Made by a program: the position numbers and the translations under genes
The notes under the pieces: generated by a model
What the model saw: only the letters and a program-made list of their open reading frames with translations
Told to the model about the DNA's origin: nothing
The model's database searches: none
Source: Ketobacter alkanivorans
GTDB lineage: Bacteria > Pseudomonadota > Gammaproteobacteria > Pseudomonadales > Ketobacteraceae
Assembly: GCF_002863865.1 (NCBI RefSeq)
Contig: NZ_CP022684.1
Location: 1,827,501-1,891,500 of the forward strand
DNA length: 64,000 nt
Reading direction: 5' to 3'
Shown here: in pieces, positions 25,785-34,440 of the stretch
How positions within the stretch are numbered: position 1 is the first letter of the stretch
How the letters are laid out: each line of letters opens with the position of its first letter

Positions 25785-27394
25785 TGCAGGGCACCTTGTC
25801 TGTTAACGAGTTGATCTCGCAGAATAGTCTTTTGCACTTTGCCCGCTGGTGTGCGCGGTAATGCGGGGACATACTTAATCCTTACCGGACATTTGTATGC
25901 AGCAAGATGCTGTTGCCCATGCAATTTCAATTGCTGGCTGAGCGTTCTTTGGCTGCCTGCTTCGAGCTCTCGCTGCCCTTCAACTGTCAGTATGATAACG
26001 GCAACCACTTCTTCACCCAGCATCGCATTGGGTACCCCTATTACTGCTACATCAGCAATCCAAGGGTGTCGGCGCATTGCGTCTTCAACCTCGGCAGGAT
26101 AAACATTGGATCCACTCACAATGATCATATCCTTAAGGCGATCCACTACATAGATGTATCCGTCCTCATCGACTCGCCCCAAGTCCCCGGTTTTCAACCA
26201 GCCCGACACTATGGTCTCTTGCGTAGCCTCTACATTGTTCCAATAGCCTTCGCACACATTGTCACCGCGTATCACGATTTCACCTACTTCATCGGGTGAA
26301 ACCGGCTTGCCCTGATCGTTGACAACGCTCACTTCACAACACAGCATCTCACGCCCGGCTGATCGGATTCGCTTGTGCAGCGCGGAGGCAGCCCCATGAC
26401 AATGATCTTCCGGGCGCAGGCTTAATGCGAGGCCAGCTGTTTCGGTAAGACCATAGCCTTGCAGAAAGCCGCAGCCGAACACCTCCATGGCGCGATTGAT
26501 GACGGTTTCCGGCATGCTTGATGCACCGTACACCATAAATTCCAGCGCAGAAAAATCACGGCTATCGATATCCGGTGCCATCATTATTTGCTGGATCATC
26601 GCAGGCACCAATAAGGTATGAGTGATGCGCTTCGTAATTAACGTATCCAGTGCCAGCCCTGCATCAAAGCGTGGCAAGAGATAAAGTGTTGAGCCACTGG
26701 CCAGAGCACACATACATATCAGCATGCCACCAACGTGAAACAACGGCGTTGCCTGCATTAAACGGCTACTGGCAGGCTTTAGTGGCATTTCGTGCAACCA
26801 GGCCTGAACAACGGAGACAATATTCAGATGGGACAGCAGCACACCCTTTGGTGTACCGGTGGTGCCGCTGGTGTACAACTGCACCACCACAGAGCGAACA
26901 GGCTGAGTATACTCCTGGTGACTCTCATTCGTTGAGGGATCATAATCACGCACTCTGCTATGGCCGCTCAGCGATGACCAGCCTTGCATGTGATCCTCAT
27001 CTGCGGCGCCCAACACAAAACATTGCAGCCCCTTCAACACCTCGCTGCAATCCTGCTGCAACCGCGCAATATAATCAGTGCCAGCCATAACTGCGACGGC
27101 ACCGCAATCCTTTAAAATCCACTCGATTTCAGCGCCCTGCAAATAGGCATTTACAGGCACTAACACCAACCCGAGCCTGGCGCAGGCAAAAAACATCACT
27201 GCATAGTCGACACTATTGTGCCCCAGTACAACGACACGACTGCCAGAGAGAAGCTCCCTGGATCGAAAACCCTCACAACAGTGATCAACGCGCTCTGCCA
27301 ACTGCTGATACGTCAACTGCTCACGCCCATCGTCAATGGCTATGGTGGTTGGATACAGCTTGGCGCTACGGCGCAGAATATCGTGAATCAACAT
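25781..27394 (-). CDS. AMP-dependent acyl-CoA/ACP ligase of the biosynthetic operon
   Basis: A 537-residue ANL-family ligase. LYTSGTTGTPKGVLLSH at 173-189 is the ATP loop, GYGLTETAG marks the Thr/Glu pair, GWLKTGDLGRVDEDGYIYVVDRLKDMIIVSGSNVYPAEVE is the hinge, and PAGKVQKTILR carries the catalytic Lys. It would activate the acyl starter for the ketosynthase or load it onto the ACP. AAGGAT lies before the ATG. It lies 14 bases after the SDR stop and overlaps the next gene by 4 bases. Specificity unknown. Confidence 0.9.
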   Translation of the reverse strand: MLIHDILRRSAKLYPTTIAIDDGREQLTYQQLAERVDHCCEGFRSRELLSGSRVVVLGHNSVDYAVMFFACARLGLVLVPVNAYLQGAEIEWILKDCGAVAVMAGTDYIARLQQDCSEVLKGLQCFVLGAADEDHMQGWSSLSGHSRVRDYDPSTNESHQEYTQPVRSVVVQLYTSGTTGTPKGVLLSHLNIVSVVQAWLHEMPLKPASSRLMQATPLFHVGGMLICMCALASGSTLYLLPRFDAGLALDTLITKRITHTLLVPAMIQQIMMAPDIDSRDFSALEFMVYGASSMPETVINRAMEVFGCGFLQGYGLTETAGLALSLRPEDHCHGAASALHKRIRSAGREMLCCEVSVVNDQGKPVSPDEVGEIVIRGDNVCEGYWNNVEATQETIVSGWLKTGDLGRVDEDGYIYVVDRLKDMIIVSGSNVYPAEVEDAMRRHPWIADVAVIGVPNAMLGEEVVAVIILTVEGQRELEAGSQRTLSQQLKLHGQQHLAAYKCPVRIKYVPALPRTPAGKVQKTILRDQLVNRQGALQ

Positions 27395-27408
27395 GGTTGC
27401 ATCCTTTT

Positions 27409-28212
27409 TTAGTTATCATCCGTTTTATTCTCAAGTGTCACGACAGGCTTTCTGGGCAGAATCAGCCCAAGCCCGGCGCCACCGGCCAAGGGAAGCGTGA
27501 TACCGCGCAGAAAGCCAGCATCCGGTGATAGCAAATACTTCACAGCAGCCGCTACTTCCTCCGGCGTTCCCATACGTCCTGCCGGGGTACGTGCGCACAA
27601 GGCATCTCTTGCTTTCGTAGTCATAGCCTCGCGGGTGCGTTCCGTATCAATCAGGCCCAATTCGATTAGGTGAGCATTAACACCGGTGAAGGCGTTTTCT
27701 GCAACGACACTTTTTACCAGGCCTTCCAACCCCGATTTTGCGGCAGCGTAGGCTGTCTGATTGGCTGCCCCCAGTGCGGCCGCTTTTGACCCGAGGAATA
27801 ACAACATCCCATAGTTGCGCCGCTTCATATTCGGCAACAGCGCTGCGGATAAACGCAAAGCGGAAATCAAGTTGGTATTGATCACAGTCAGAATGTCTTC
27901 ATCAGCACACTGTTCCAGAGGCCCGTAAGGTGCAAATGCCGCAGCCGTATGCACCAATATATCCACCTCCAGAGAGCCTGCTTTTAAGGAGGCAATCCAG
28001 TCGCCATCATTAACGTCTGCAGGTATCGCAACCGCATCGCCGCCTGCAGTTTCTATTTCATCCTGCAGTGTGTACAACCGGCTTGCTGTGCGCCCTACCA
28101 GATAAACACGGGCACCGAGCGATGCAAGCTCCTTGGCCACCGCCATTCCAATGCCACGACCGGCACCGGTTACCAGGGCAGTACGCCCAGCCAAAAATGC
28201 GGTAGAATTCAA
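27409..28212 (-). CDS. short-chain dehydrogenase (FabG-like ketoreductase)
   Basis: A 267-residue SDR: TALVTGAGRGIGMAVAKEL at the N terminus, DILVHTAAAF, LGSKAAALGAANQTAYAAAKSGLEGL with Ser, Tyr and Lys of the active site, and a tail GGAGLGLILPRK. It resembles 3-oxoacyl-ACP reductases and would reduce the beta-keto group made by the ketosynthase. The start is a TTG that overlaps the KASIII stop in TTGA; later ATGs would remove the Rossmann motif, so the TTG is needed. Translation is coupled to the KASIII gene. Confidence 0.9.
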   Translation of the reverse strand: MNSTAFLAGRTALVTGAGRGIGMAVAKELASLGARVYLVGRTASRLYTLQDEIETAGGDAVAIPADVNDGDWIASLKAGSLEVDILVHTAAAFAPYGPLEQCADEDILTVINTNLISALRLSAALLPNMKRRNYGMLLFLGSKAAALGAANQTAYAAAKSGLEGLVKSVVAENAFTGVNAHLIELGLIDTERTREAMTTKARDALCARTPAGRMGTPEEVAAAVKYLLSPDAGFLRGITLPLAGGAGLGLILPRKPVVTLENKTDDN

Positions 28213-29204
28213 AACTGATGCACCACTGCGCCGTAGGTATTACCAGCACCACATGACGCCAACAACACCCTGTCGCCCGGTTTTATTATTCCCTCTGCCA
28301 TTGCCTCTGCAAGTGCAATGGGCAGTGACGCCCCAGACGAATTTCCATGCCGATACACCACATTCACTGTTCGCTGCCGAGGAAAGTCTAAGGCCTCGAT
28401 GATGTAATCGATTAGATGGGCATTACCCTGGTGCGGCACGAATACATCGATGTCATCCAGGGACAATCCCGATTTGGTTAACGCGATATCCACCGCTTCT
28501 TTTACATGCCCGACAAAAAGAGGAAAAATTTGCGGAAGCGTATCTACTTTCAGATAATGCTCACCTTGCGCCACCGTTTCAGCTGACGTTGGGTTTATAG
28601 CACCACCAGCAGGAATCCAAGCCCCCAAAGAAGGCAAGGTTCCATCTGTACCGGTAAACATACCCAAAAAACCGCCTGATTCCACAGGTTCCAGCAACGC
28701 ACCGGCAGCACCATCTGCAAACAAAACCACGCTGCGGTGATCCTGCTTATTGATGAAACGACTGCGTGTATCAGCAGCCAACACCAGAACACGCTCATCC
28801 CCATTTCGGATAGCAGCAACTCCCGCCTCAAGCGCAAACAAAAATCCCGAACATGCCGCTGATATATCGAATGCAGAACAGCGGGTGTGCAGCTTTTGCG
28901 CAATAACGGCCGCCGTCGCAGGTGACGGATAATCCCCGGAACAGGTTGCCAGAATAATCCGATCCAATTGGTTCGGCTGCAGGTTTCTACGGGCCAGAAT
29001 ATCCTTCGCCACCTGCACCGCCATATCCGAGGTGGTTTTATCCTCCTCAAGCCAATGGCGTTGCTTGATCCCTGTGCGGGATTCTATCCAGGCTTCATCC
29101 ACATCCAGCCCAAAGGTCTCAATAACCGTTTTATTATCGAGAACCTGACTAGGGAGATAAATTCCCATATCCTTAATGGCTACATTGACCATGCTGCTAC
29201 GCAT
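28209..29204 (-). CDS. beta-ketoacyl-ACP synthase III with intact catalytic triad
   Basis: A thiolase-fold KASIII of 331 residues. In numbering from the upstream TTG (29219) all three catalytic residues are present: C123 in ISAACSGF, H263 in FVPHQGNAH and N293 in HGNSSGAS. The entry motif ATCSGDYPSPATAAVIAQKL and the G-loop DGAAGALLE are normal. It is not next to fabD or fabG-acpP and so is unlikely to be the housekeeping FabH. I place the start at ATG 29204; TTG 29219 is also open. Its likely role is decarboxylative condensation of an acyl starter with malonyl-ACP, possibly as a heterodimer with the inactive protein from 24732-25784. Confidence 0.93.
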   Translation of the reverse strand: MRSSMVNVAIKDMGIYLPSQVLDNKTVIETFGLDVDEAWIESRTGIKQRHWLEEDKTTSDMAVQVAKDILARRNLQPNQLDRIILATCSGDYPSPATAAVIAQKLHTRCSAFDISAACSGFLFALEAGVAAIRNGDERVLVLAADTRSRFINKQDHRSVVLFADGAAGALLEPVESGGFLGMFTGTDGTLPSLGAWIPAGGAINPTSAETVAQGEHYLKVDTLPQIFPLFVGHVKEAVDIALTKSGLSLDDIDVFVPHQGNAHLIDYIIEALDFPRQRTVNVVYRHGNSSGASLPIALAEAMAEGIIKPGDRVLLASCGAGNTYGAVVHQF

Positions 29205-29226
29205 ACTTTCGACATCCAAGGTACAT

Positions 29227-30387
29227 TTACACCGGGTTTATAGAAAAGATTGGAAAGTAAGAGTCGACCTTTCCCTGCTCATAGGCAACTGCCAGGTCCG
29301 GTATATTTTCCCAAGGAGTAATATCATCACTCAGCTCGGGCATCCAACCACGCTCTTCGGCAAACGCCATGGCTTCAGGCCCCTCTGAGTAACGGGCATA
29401 ATGCGTATGCACATGAATGTGGCGGTTGACGCATGCAGATGCACGCAGATGGCGAGATTCCATTCCTTTTTTCCAGCCCGCAGTGGTGATGACTCCCTGT
29501 CGCCCCAATGCCTGCAGTGTTGCGCGAAATACCGGCGAGCCGATGTAGTCAACAAATATCGAAACGCCGTCTTCTCCAGCAAACTCTCTTACATAATTTA
29601 GAAAGGTTTTCTCGGCCTCAAGATAGCGCTGACGATAATCCGCATCCGATTGATAACACCGCTGATCGTAGTTCAAATCAGCGAATTGATTGAAATCAAT
29701 CCCCTGTATGCCCATACGATCGAGCCTATCCAGCTGGCTTTTCCTGGAAGTAATCATCACCGTTGAACAACCTTGCAAGCGTGCCAAATCCAGCTCGGCA
29801 AGAGTGGTTCCACCGCCCCAGCCCCACACCGACGGGACAGGGTTGTCACTTTCATCCATTTGCAAACGGTAGGCGCCTATGGCCACCTTCCAGTTGCTCC
29901 ACGCTGTTATGTAGCGCAACGAAAACGCGGCCCACTGCGCATAGGAATATTGTGTATTTTGCGGCAAAGGCAGCACGGACTTGAAGTGCATTTTGAATTT
30001 TTTAGCCAGCGTGCCGATGGTGTTCGGTGCATCGTAAGCAAAGGCCAGCGGCATGTAACCCCATTTATCGAAATGGGTCGCATACAGCATGCATACGTCA
30101 CCCTCTTTCAACCCAGGGACGGAATTCCCCACCTGCAGGATTCTCACTACACCCGAATTACCCAACACGACTTTTTCTTCGTTACGCTGAATGGCAACAT
30201 CCACTGGCGAACGCTGTATGGCATGACCCATATTGCCTTCCCAGCACCCAAACAAAGGCTCCACCAGGATTTCTTCATCGGTTAATGCAGGAATTGATAT
30301 GGTTTCGCAGACTAGTTGGCCTGGCTCAGGCCGCAACCGATTTTTTCCGGCATAGAGTACCCACGCCTCGGTAGTGATTGGAGTCAT
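29227..30387 (-). CDS. MDR-family reductase, crotonyl-CoA-reductase-like
   Basis: A 386-residue medium-chain dehydrogenase/reductase. The N-terminal GroES-like domain contains GNSGVVRILQVGNSVPGLKEGD; the Rossmann part has VWGWGGGTTLAELDLARLQGCSTVMITSRKSQLDRL and VDYIGSPVFRATLQALGRQGVITTAG. The catalytic zinc Cys/His set of alcohol dehydrogenases is not evident, and the WKVAIGAYRL/RYITAWSNW segments recall enoyl-CoA reductases of the crotonyl-CoA reductase/carboxylase branch. It could be a trans-acting enoyl reductase or supply an alkylmalonyl extender. AGGGGACAGGGA precedes the ATG. It is the first gene of the leftward six-gene operon; the KASIII gene follows after 22 bases. Confidence 0.75.
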   Translation of the reverse strand: MTPITTEAWVLYAGKNRLRPEPGQLVCETISIPALTDEEILVEPLFGCWEGNMGHAIQRSPVDVAIQRNEEKVVLGNSGVVRILQVGNSVPGLKEGDVCMLYATHFDKWGYMPLAFAYDAPNTIGTLAKKFKMHFKSVLPLPQNTQYSYAQWAAFSLRYITAWSNWKVAIGAYRLQMDESDNPVPSVWGWGGGTTLAELDLARLQGCSTVMITSRKSQLDRLDRMGIQGIDFNQFADLNYDQRCYQSDADYRQRYLEAEKTFLNYVREFAGEDGVSIFVDYIGSPVFRATLQALGRQGVITTAGWKKGMESRHLRASACVNRHIHVHTHYARYSEGPEAMAFAEERGWMPELSDDITPWENIPDLAVAYEQGKVDSYFPIFSINPV

Positions 30388-30445
30388 TCCCTGTCCCCTA
30401 CTGTGTAGTTCAAAAAATATAAATTATTGTTGTTATTTTAATCGG

Positions 30446-30483
30446 GCGAATGATGATTTTGTTCCGGGAAAACCATCATTCGC
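30446..30483. other. hairpin in the leader of the biosynthetic operon
   Basis: Perfect 10-bp arms GCGAATGATG (30446-30455) and CATCATTCGC (30474-30483) around an 18-base loop, followed on the operon strand by AT-rich sequence without a clean T-run. It lies 59 bases upstream of the MDR start and could be an RNA control element, an operator or a weak terminator. Confidence 0.5.
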
Positions 30484-30835
30484 TTATAGATAAAAAAATT
30501 TATTTTTAATTATTCAATGATTCTACGTGGAATATCGCCAAGTGCAAAGCCAATCAAATGATTGAATATGTAAACGCGAATTTCCTGCCGCTAAAAGTAC
30601 ATATGACAACAATTCGGTTAATGCAGGCACCCGAGCCATTCCATTTTAAGATGCGTATTAATAAAACCTAGAACGCCGACTGGCATTGCATTCTTCATTT
30701 ATAACGCAATTAAGCGGCCTGTTTATGATACTAATTAGCGGGTTAACCTTGTCAGTCTGCCGTGTTAGCCCCACAACAACTTATATATGCCGCCTTTGTG
30801 TCTGATGCTCACAAACTAACAAATACAGGAGCCTG

Positions 30836-30864
30836 TTGAATGATTCAGACCAAATATGCATTAT
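30836..30864 (+). promoter_or_regulatory. candidate sigma-70 promoter of the acyl-CoA dehydrogenase pair
   Basis: TTGAAT at 30836-30841 and CATTAT at 30859-30864 are spaced by exactly 17 bases; each matches four of six consensus positions. The start of transcription would fall near 30871, inside the palindrome at 30866-30884. Confidence 0.45.
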
Positions 30865-30865
30865 A

Positions 30866-30884
30866 TTTGCAATAACATTGCAAA
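30866..30884. promoter_or_regulatory. 19-bp palindromic operator candidate
   Basis: TTTGCAAT-AAC-ATTGCAAA is a perfect palindrome with 8-base arms and a 3-base centre. It overlaps the predicted transcription start of the acyl-CoA dehydrogenase pair, the usual position for a repressor. The regulator is unknown; the TetR protein at 34441 is the nearest candidate. Confidence 0.5.
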
Positions 30885-30938
30885 ATAGATAACATCTATT
30901 CAGAAAGCGTCCTAATCCACTTACAAGAATGAAGCTTT

Positions 30939-32114
30939 ATGGATACCCGATTCAGTCAAGACCAACTGGCATTGCGACAGGAACTGCGTGACTACTTCAC
31001 CAGCCTGATGAGCCCCGAGAAAGTAGAAGCCTGTATGGGCAAGGAAGGTGGCCCTATATTCCGCAATCTGGTAGAGCAACTGGGCAAAGATGGGATGCTG
31101 ACCCTGGGCTGGCCGGAACAGTATGGTGGCAAGAACTACACCGCCATTGAGCAGCTGATCCTGTTCGAGGAGGCGTGGAAAACCCACACTCCGTTTCCGC
31201 TGATCACCCTTAACTCCGTCGCCCCCTCCCTAATGGCGTTCGGCACCGACGAGCAAAAAGAGTACTTCCTGCCGCAGATTTCCGCCGGTAAGTGCATTTT
31301 CGCCATTGGCTATACCGAGCCGGGCTCCGGCACCGACCTGGCCTCACTCAAAACCAAAGCCGAGTTCGACGGTGAAAACTGGATCATAAACGGCACCAAA
31401 GTGTGGACCAGCGCGGCCCACGACTGCGAATACATCTGGCTGGCCGCACGCACCAGCAACGAAGGCAAGCGCCCATCCGATGGCATCACCCTGTTCATCG
31501 TCGATGCCAAAGATCCCGGCTTCAGCCACGCCCCCATTCACACCCTGGCCGGTGTGGATACCAACATGACCTATTACGAAAACGTCAAAGTACCCGCCAA
31601 TCGGGTAGTCGGCCAGGTCAACGGCGGCTGGAAAGTGATTACCTCACAGCTCAACCATGAACGTGTTGTGCTGGCAGCCATGTCCATTATCTCTCGCAAG
31701 CAGTTTGGTTATGTGATGAATGCCTTGGCCAAAGCGGATAGCAGTGGCAAACGCCGTATCGATGACCCATTAACTGCCAGCAAAATGGGCGCACTGTATG
31801 CCCGCCTGCAAGCCATGGAAGTTCTCAATCTGCGTAATGCGAATATGGTGGATGAAAACAAGATGGATGTGGGGCTCGCCTCCGGCAGTAAGGTATTCAA
31901 TACCCTGGAGCAGATTCGCATTCTGCGGGAACTCACCGAAATTGCCGGTGAAGACACTGCAGTCCAATACCAAAGCCCCGACGCCCTGTTCAGTGGCCAT
32001 CTGGAATACGACTACCGTGCCGCGCAAATCATGACGGTGGGTGGCGGAGTGCTGGAAGTAATGCGCTCCATGACCGCCTCCTTCGCTCTGCGTATGCCCA
32101 ACACCATCGTCTAG
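30939..32114 (+). CDS. acyl-CoA dehydrogenase, subunit A of an adjacent pair
   Basis: A 391-residue flavoenzyme of the acyl-CoA dehydrogenase fold, oxidising the alpha-beta bond of acyl-CoA with FAD. Landmarks: AIGYTEPGSGTDLASLKTKA (FAD-binding segment), INGTKVWTSAAHDCEYIWL, and the C-terminal MTVGGGVLEVMRSMTA, which lacks the usual catalytic E-G-T/S motif. It is followed after 21 bases by a second dehydrogenase of similar length. Pairs of this kind form alpha2-beta2 heterotetramers in steroid and branched-chain side-chain degradation (ChsE1/ChsE2 in mycobacteria), where one subunit is degenerate. Confidence 0.9.
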   Translation: MDTRFSQDQLALRQELRDYFTSLMSPEKVEACMGKEGGPIFRNLVEQLGKDGMLTLGWPEQYGGKNYTAIEQLILFEEAWKTHTPFPLITLNSVAPSLMAFGTDEQKEYFLPQISAGKCIFAIGYTEPGSGTDLASLKTKAEFDGENWIINGTKVWTSAAHDCEYIWLAARTSNEGKRPSDGITLFIVDAKDPGFSHAPIHTLAGVDTNMTYYENVKVPANRVVGQVNGGWKVITSQLNHERVVLAAMSIISRKQFGYVMNALAKADSSGKRRIDDPLTASKMGALYARLQAMEVLNLRNANMVDENKMDVGLASGSKVFNTLEQIRILRELTEIAGEDTAVQYQSPDALFSGHLEYDYRAAQIMTVGGGVLEVMRSMTASFALRMPNTIV

Positions 32115-32135
32115 CCGCTTTCGAGGACTCGAACC

Positions 32136-33275
32136 GTGAATTTCAGTTACAACGAAGATCAACAGGCCATTCAAGACGTAGCGGTGCGTATGTTCCGCGA
32201 TCTGTGTGGCGATGAAGACATCAAGAACATCTACAAAGCCGAGCTGCCACTGCACAGCGACCTGTGGCAACAAGTTGCTCAAAGCGGCCTGTTAGGCACG
32301 CCACTGCCAGCCGAATATGGCGGCTCAGAAATGGGTATGACCGAGTTATGCCTGGTATTAGAAGAGCAAGGTAAAGCCGTTGCACCGATTCCCGTGCTGG
32401 AAAGCGTGGTAGAGGCCGCCATGCCCATCGCCCAATTTGCACCGGCGGCGTTAAAGCAAAGCGTACTGCCCGGCGTCATCAGCGGTAAAAACATTCTCAG
32501 CGCAGTACGGCCCTATTCCGGCCTACAGGATCACGCTCCACTATCGGCAACCCAACAGGGCGACCAATGGATTTTGCAGGGATACAGCAATCTGGTGGGC
32601 TACGCAAAAGTGGCCAGCGGCTTTCTGGTTACTGCCCTGCTGGCCGATGGCGGGCACTGGGTGGGCTACGTTGCGGCAGACTGCGATGGTGTATCGATTA
32701 CCGGGCAACGAGCCACCAATGGTGAAAGCAGCGGCCACTTACAATTTAACAGGGTAACAGTAAACGCTGAACATCTGATCGCCACCCACGGAGAGGCGGA
32801 CGCCTTGTTGCAATGGCAGCGCCAACGTACCTATGCGGCCATGGCGTCTATTCAATTGGGCGTGCTGAAAGAGGGTTTGCAACGCGCGGCACAATACACC
32901 ACCGAACGCACCCAGTTCGGTCGGCCACTGGCGTCCTTTCAAGCGGTTTCGCAACAAGCTGCCGATGGCTATATGGCCATCGAAGCCCTGCGCGGAGTCA
33001 CCTGGCGCTTGCTGGATATCCTGGATAACGGCGGCGCGGACGAGTTGCAAACCAGCCTGGCAGCACACAGCGTGAAATACTGGATCTGCGAATCTGGCCA
33101 TATTGCAGCTCATGTGTTTTTGCACATTCATGGCGGCATCGGTCAGGATCTGGATTATCCGGTACACCGTTTTTTCAGCTGGGCCAAAAAGAACGAAATC
33201 TACCTGGGCGGTGCTGATCAGCATGCCGCAGAATTGGGCAAGTTGATTCAAAGCTGCCCCGAGGCGGTAATCTAA
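32136..33275 (+). CDS. acyl-CoA dehydrogenase, subunit B of an adjacent pair
   Basis: A 379-residue acyl-CoA dehydrogenase-fold protein with a less conserved middle domain (PYSGLQDHAPLSATQQGDQW, weak FAD-contact segment) and a C-terminal half with ERTQFGRPLASFQAVSQQAADGYMAIEALR and HIHGGIGQDLDYPVHRFFSWAKKNEIYLGG. It starts at a GTG with GAGG about 10 bases upstream, and is coupled to the gene before it. Divergence from subunit A supports a heteromeric enzyme. An intrinsic terminator follows. Confidence 0.9.
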   Translation: MNFSYNEDQQAIQDVAVRMFRDLCGDEDIKNIYKAELPLHSDLWQQVAQSGLLGTPLPAEYGGSEMGMTELCLVLEEQGKAVAPIPVLESVVEAAMPIAQFAPAALKQSVLPGVISGKNILSAVRPYSGLQDHAPLSATQQGDQWILQGYSNLVGYAKVASGFLVTALLADGGHWVGYVAADCDGVSITGQRATNGESSGHLQFNRVTVNAEHLIATHGEADALLQWQRQRTYAAMASIQLGVLKEGLQRAAQYTTERTQFGRPLASFQAVSQQAADGYMAIEALRGVTWRLLDILDNGGADELQTSLAAHSVKYWICESGHIAAHVFLHIHGGIGQDLDYPVHRFFSWAKKNEIYLGGADQHAAELGKLIQSCPEAVI

Positions 33276-33283
33276 AGCATCTT

Positions 33284-33310
33284 TGCCCCGGCCATATTCA
33301 GGTCGGGGCA
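33284..33310. terminator. intrinsic hairpin between convergent genes
   Basis: TGCCCCGGCC (33284-33293) pairs with GGTCGGGGCA (33301-33310), one G-U pair, 7-base loop. It lies between the acyl-CoA dehydrogenase pair and the convergent MpaB-like gene and can serve both strands; only short T/A sequence follows. Confidence 0.65.
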
Positions 33311-33325
33311 TTAACTCCCCCAGCT

Positions 33326-34294
33326 CTATTCCCCTGCTGCCTTTTTATAAGCGGCAGCCCGTTCTTTCTTCTTCGCCTCAATTCTGTCCAGCTCCTGCAA
33401 AGTCACCAGACCCGGCCCGTGAAAACCCAACCTAACCAAATAGGCAATCGGGTTATAACGTAATGCCCGTGGCACCATACGGCTGTAGCGATTCAAGCGG
33501 CCGCACAACTTTTTATAGCGTGCCTTGTCATGATCACTCCAAGGCAGGTTAAAGCGTTCACGATAAATGGGATGCAACGCACCGATGGCACACAGTTTCA
33601 TAGTGGGATACACAAACCGTCGATGAAATGCATCGGCCAGCGGCTGCAACGATTTAAATTGCTTCATCCTGGCAGGCAATTCTATCGCTCGCCCGGTCAG
33701 GTATTGCACCGTTTCGTTATAGGTCATTGTATTTCGCATCAATGCCTCGTAATACACGTAGAATGCCTGCATATCCGGCTCGATGTCTTTTTCCGCAATG
33801 CCAAACAACAAGCACAACTGCACGTATTCTTCATAAAGCGTGATCTCTTCTTCGGCGGTCAGCGGTTTACCCAGATCCCGCCGGATACGAATAACACCAT
33901 CCAAAAAGGTATCCGGTACAATACGAAATGTCTTCGGATGCAACGCATAATACTTGGAGCCATCCTCATGCGTGCCCTTGATGTTCGCGTGCAATGCCCG
34001 CAACTGTGATGCTTCACTGTGAGCAAAGTCGCCTCCATCGTACAAGAAACGAATCATAGACCAGTTAGTGCGACGGCCACGCCCCTGCGGATCAGATTTA
34101 TAAATGCCGTATTTGTTCACCGCAGTACCCACAGCAGGCAACGCAGACTGCATGGTGGCAATGGGAATCATCAACGGCAACGCCGCCATATCCGTCAAGG
34201 TATCCCACATGATTGAGCCAACCCCCGGCGCCCGGCCCTGGGGCACTCGTCCACGGGGAACGCCCGTTGTCTTAACGGCTTTCAATTGTGCCAT
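33326..34294 (-). CDS. MpaB/latex-clearing-type (DUF2236) oxygenase, paralogue 2
   Basis: A 322-residue protein of the DUF2236 superfamily: SMIRFLYDGGDFAHSEASQLRALHANIKGTHEDG, then YYALHPKTFRIVPDTFLDGVIRIRRDLGKPLTAEEEITLYEEYV and a later PLADAFHRRFVYPTMKLCAIG. The RALHANIKG and HPKTF segments are the typical core of actinobacterial and marine DUF2236 proteins and carry the candidate haem-binding His. No signal peptide. The ribosome site GGAGGAAG gives a sure start. It diverges from the TetR regulator at 34441 across 146 bases and is the most likely regulated partner. Substrate unknown. Confidence 0.8.
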   Translation of the reverse strand: MAQLKAVKTTGVPRGRVPQGRAPGVGSIMWDTLTDMAALPLMIPIATMQSALPAVGTAVNKYGIYKSDPQGRGRRTNWSMIRFLYDGGDFAHSEASQLRALHANIKGTHEDGSKYYALHPKTFRIVPDTFLDGVIRIRRDLGKPLTAEEEITLYEEYVQLCLLFGIAEKDIEPDMQAFYVYYEALMRNTMTYNETVQYLTGRAIELPARMKQFKSLQPLADAFHRRFVYPTMKLCAIGALHPIYRERFNLPWSDHDKARYKKLCGRLNRYSRMVPRALRYNPIAYLVRLGFHGPGLVTLQELDRIEAKKKERAAAYKKAAGE

Positions 34295-34440
34295 GCCTGC
34301 TTCCTCCAGACGCTGTATCTGACCCGAAATGGGCTTTTTGGTTGACTCGTATCGTCATTCGATGTCTTATGGCTACATTCTAATGCGAGAAATATCGGCA
34401 GTCTCTCATGTTTATGGCTGACTAAATCACCTCCACAAAA

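Larger units (their letters stand above)
30388..30938. other. 551-base AT-rich intergenic region between divergent units
   Basis: It separates the biosynthetic operon (leftward) from the acyl-CoA dehydrogenase pair (rightward). It holds a hairpin at 30446-30483, long A/T tracts around 30487-30515, a candidate promoter at 30836-30864 and a palindrome at 30866-30884. I see no convincing protein gene. The only ribosome-site-plus-ATG (30840, 11 codons) lies inside the promoter. Confidence 0.75.

Noticed and set aside
30840-30875. AGGAG followed by an 11-codon frame MIQTKYALYLQ as a leader peptide
   Set aside because: It overlaps the -10 box and predicted start of transcription of the downstream promoter, so it would not be on the mRNA; no attenuator follows.
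32739-33311. 190-residue minus-strand open frame over the second acyl-CoA dehydrogenase
   Set aside because: It covers conserved motifs of the real gene on the other strand and includes its terminator.
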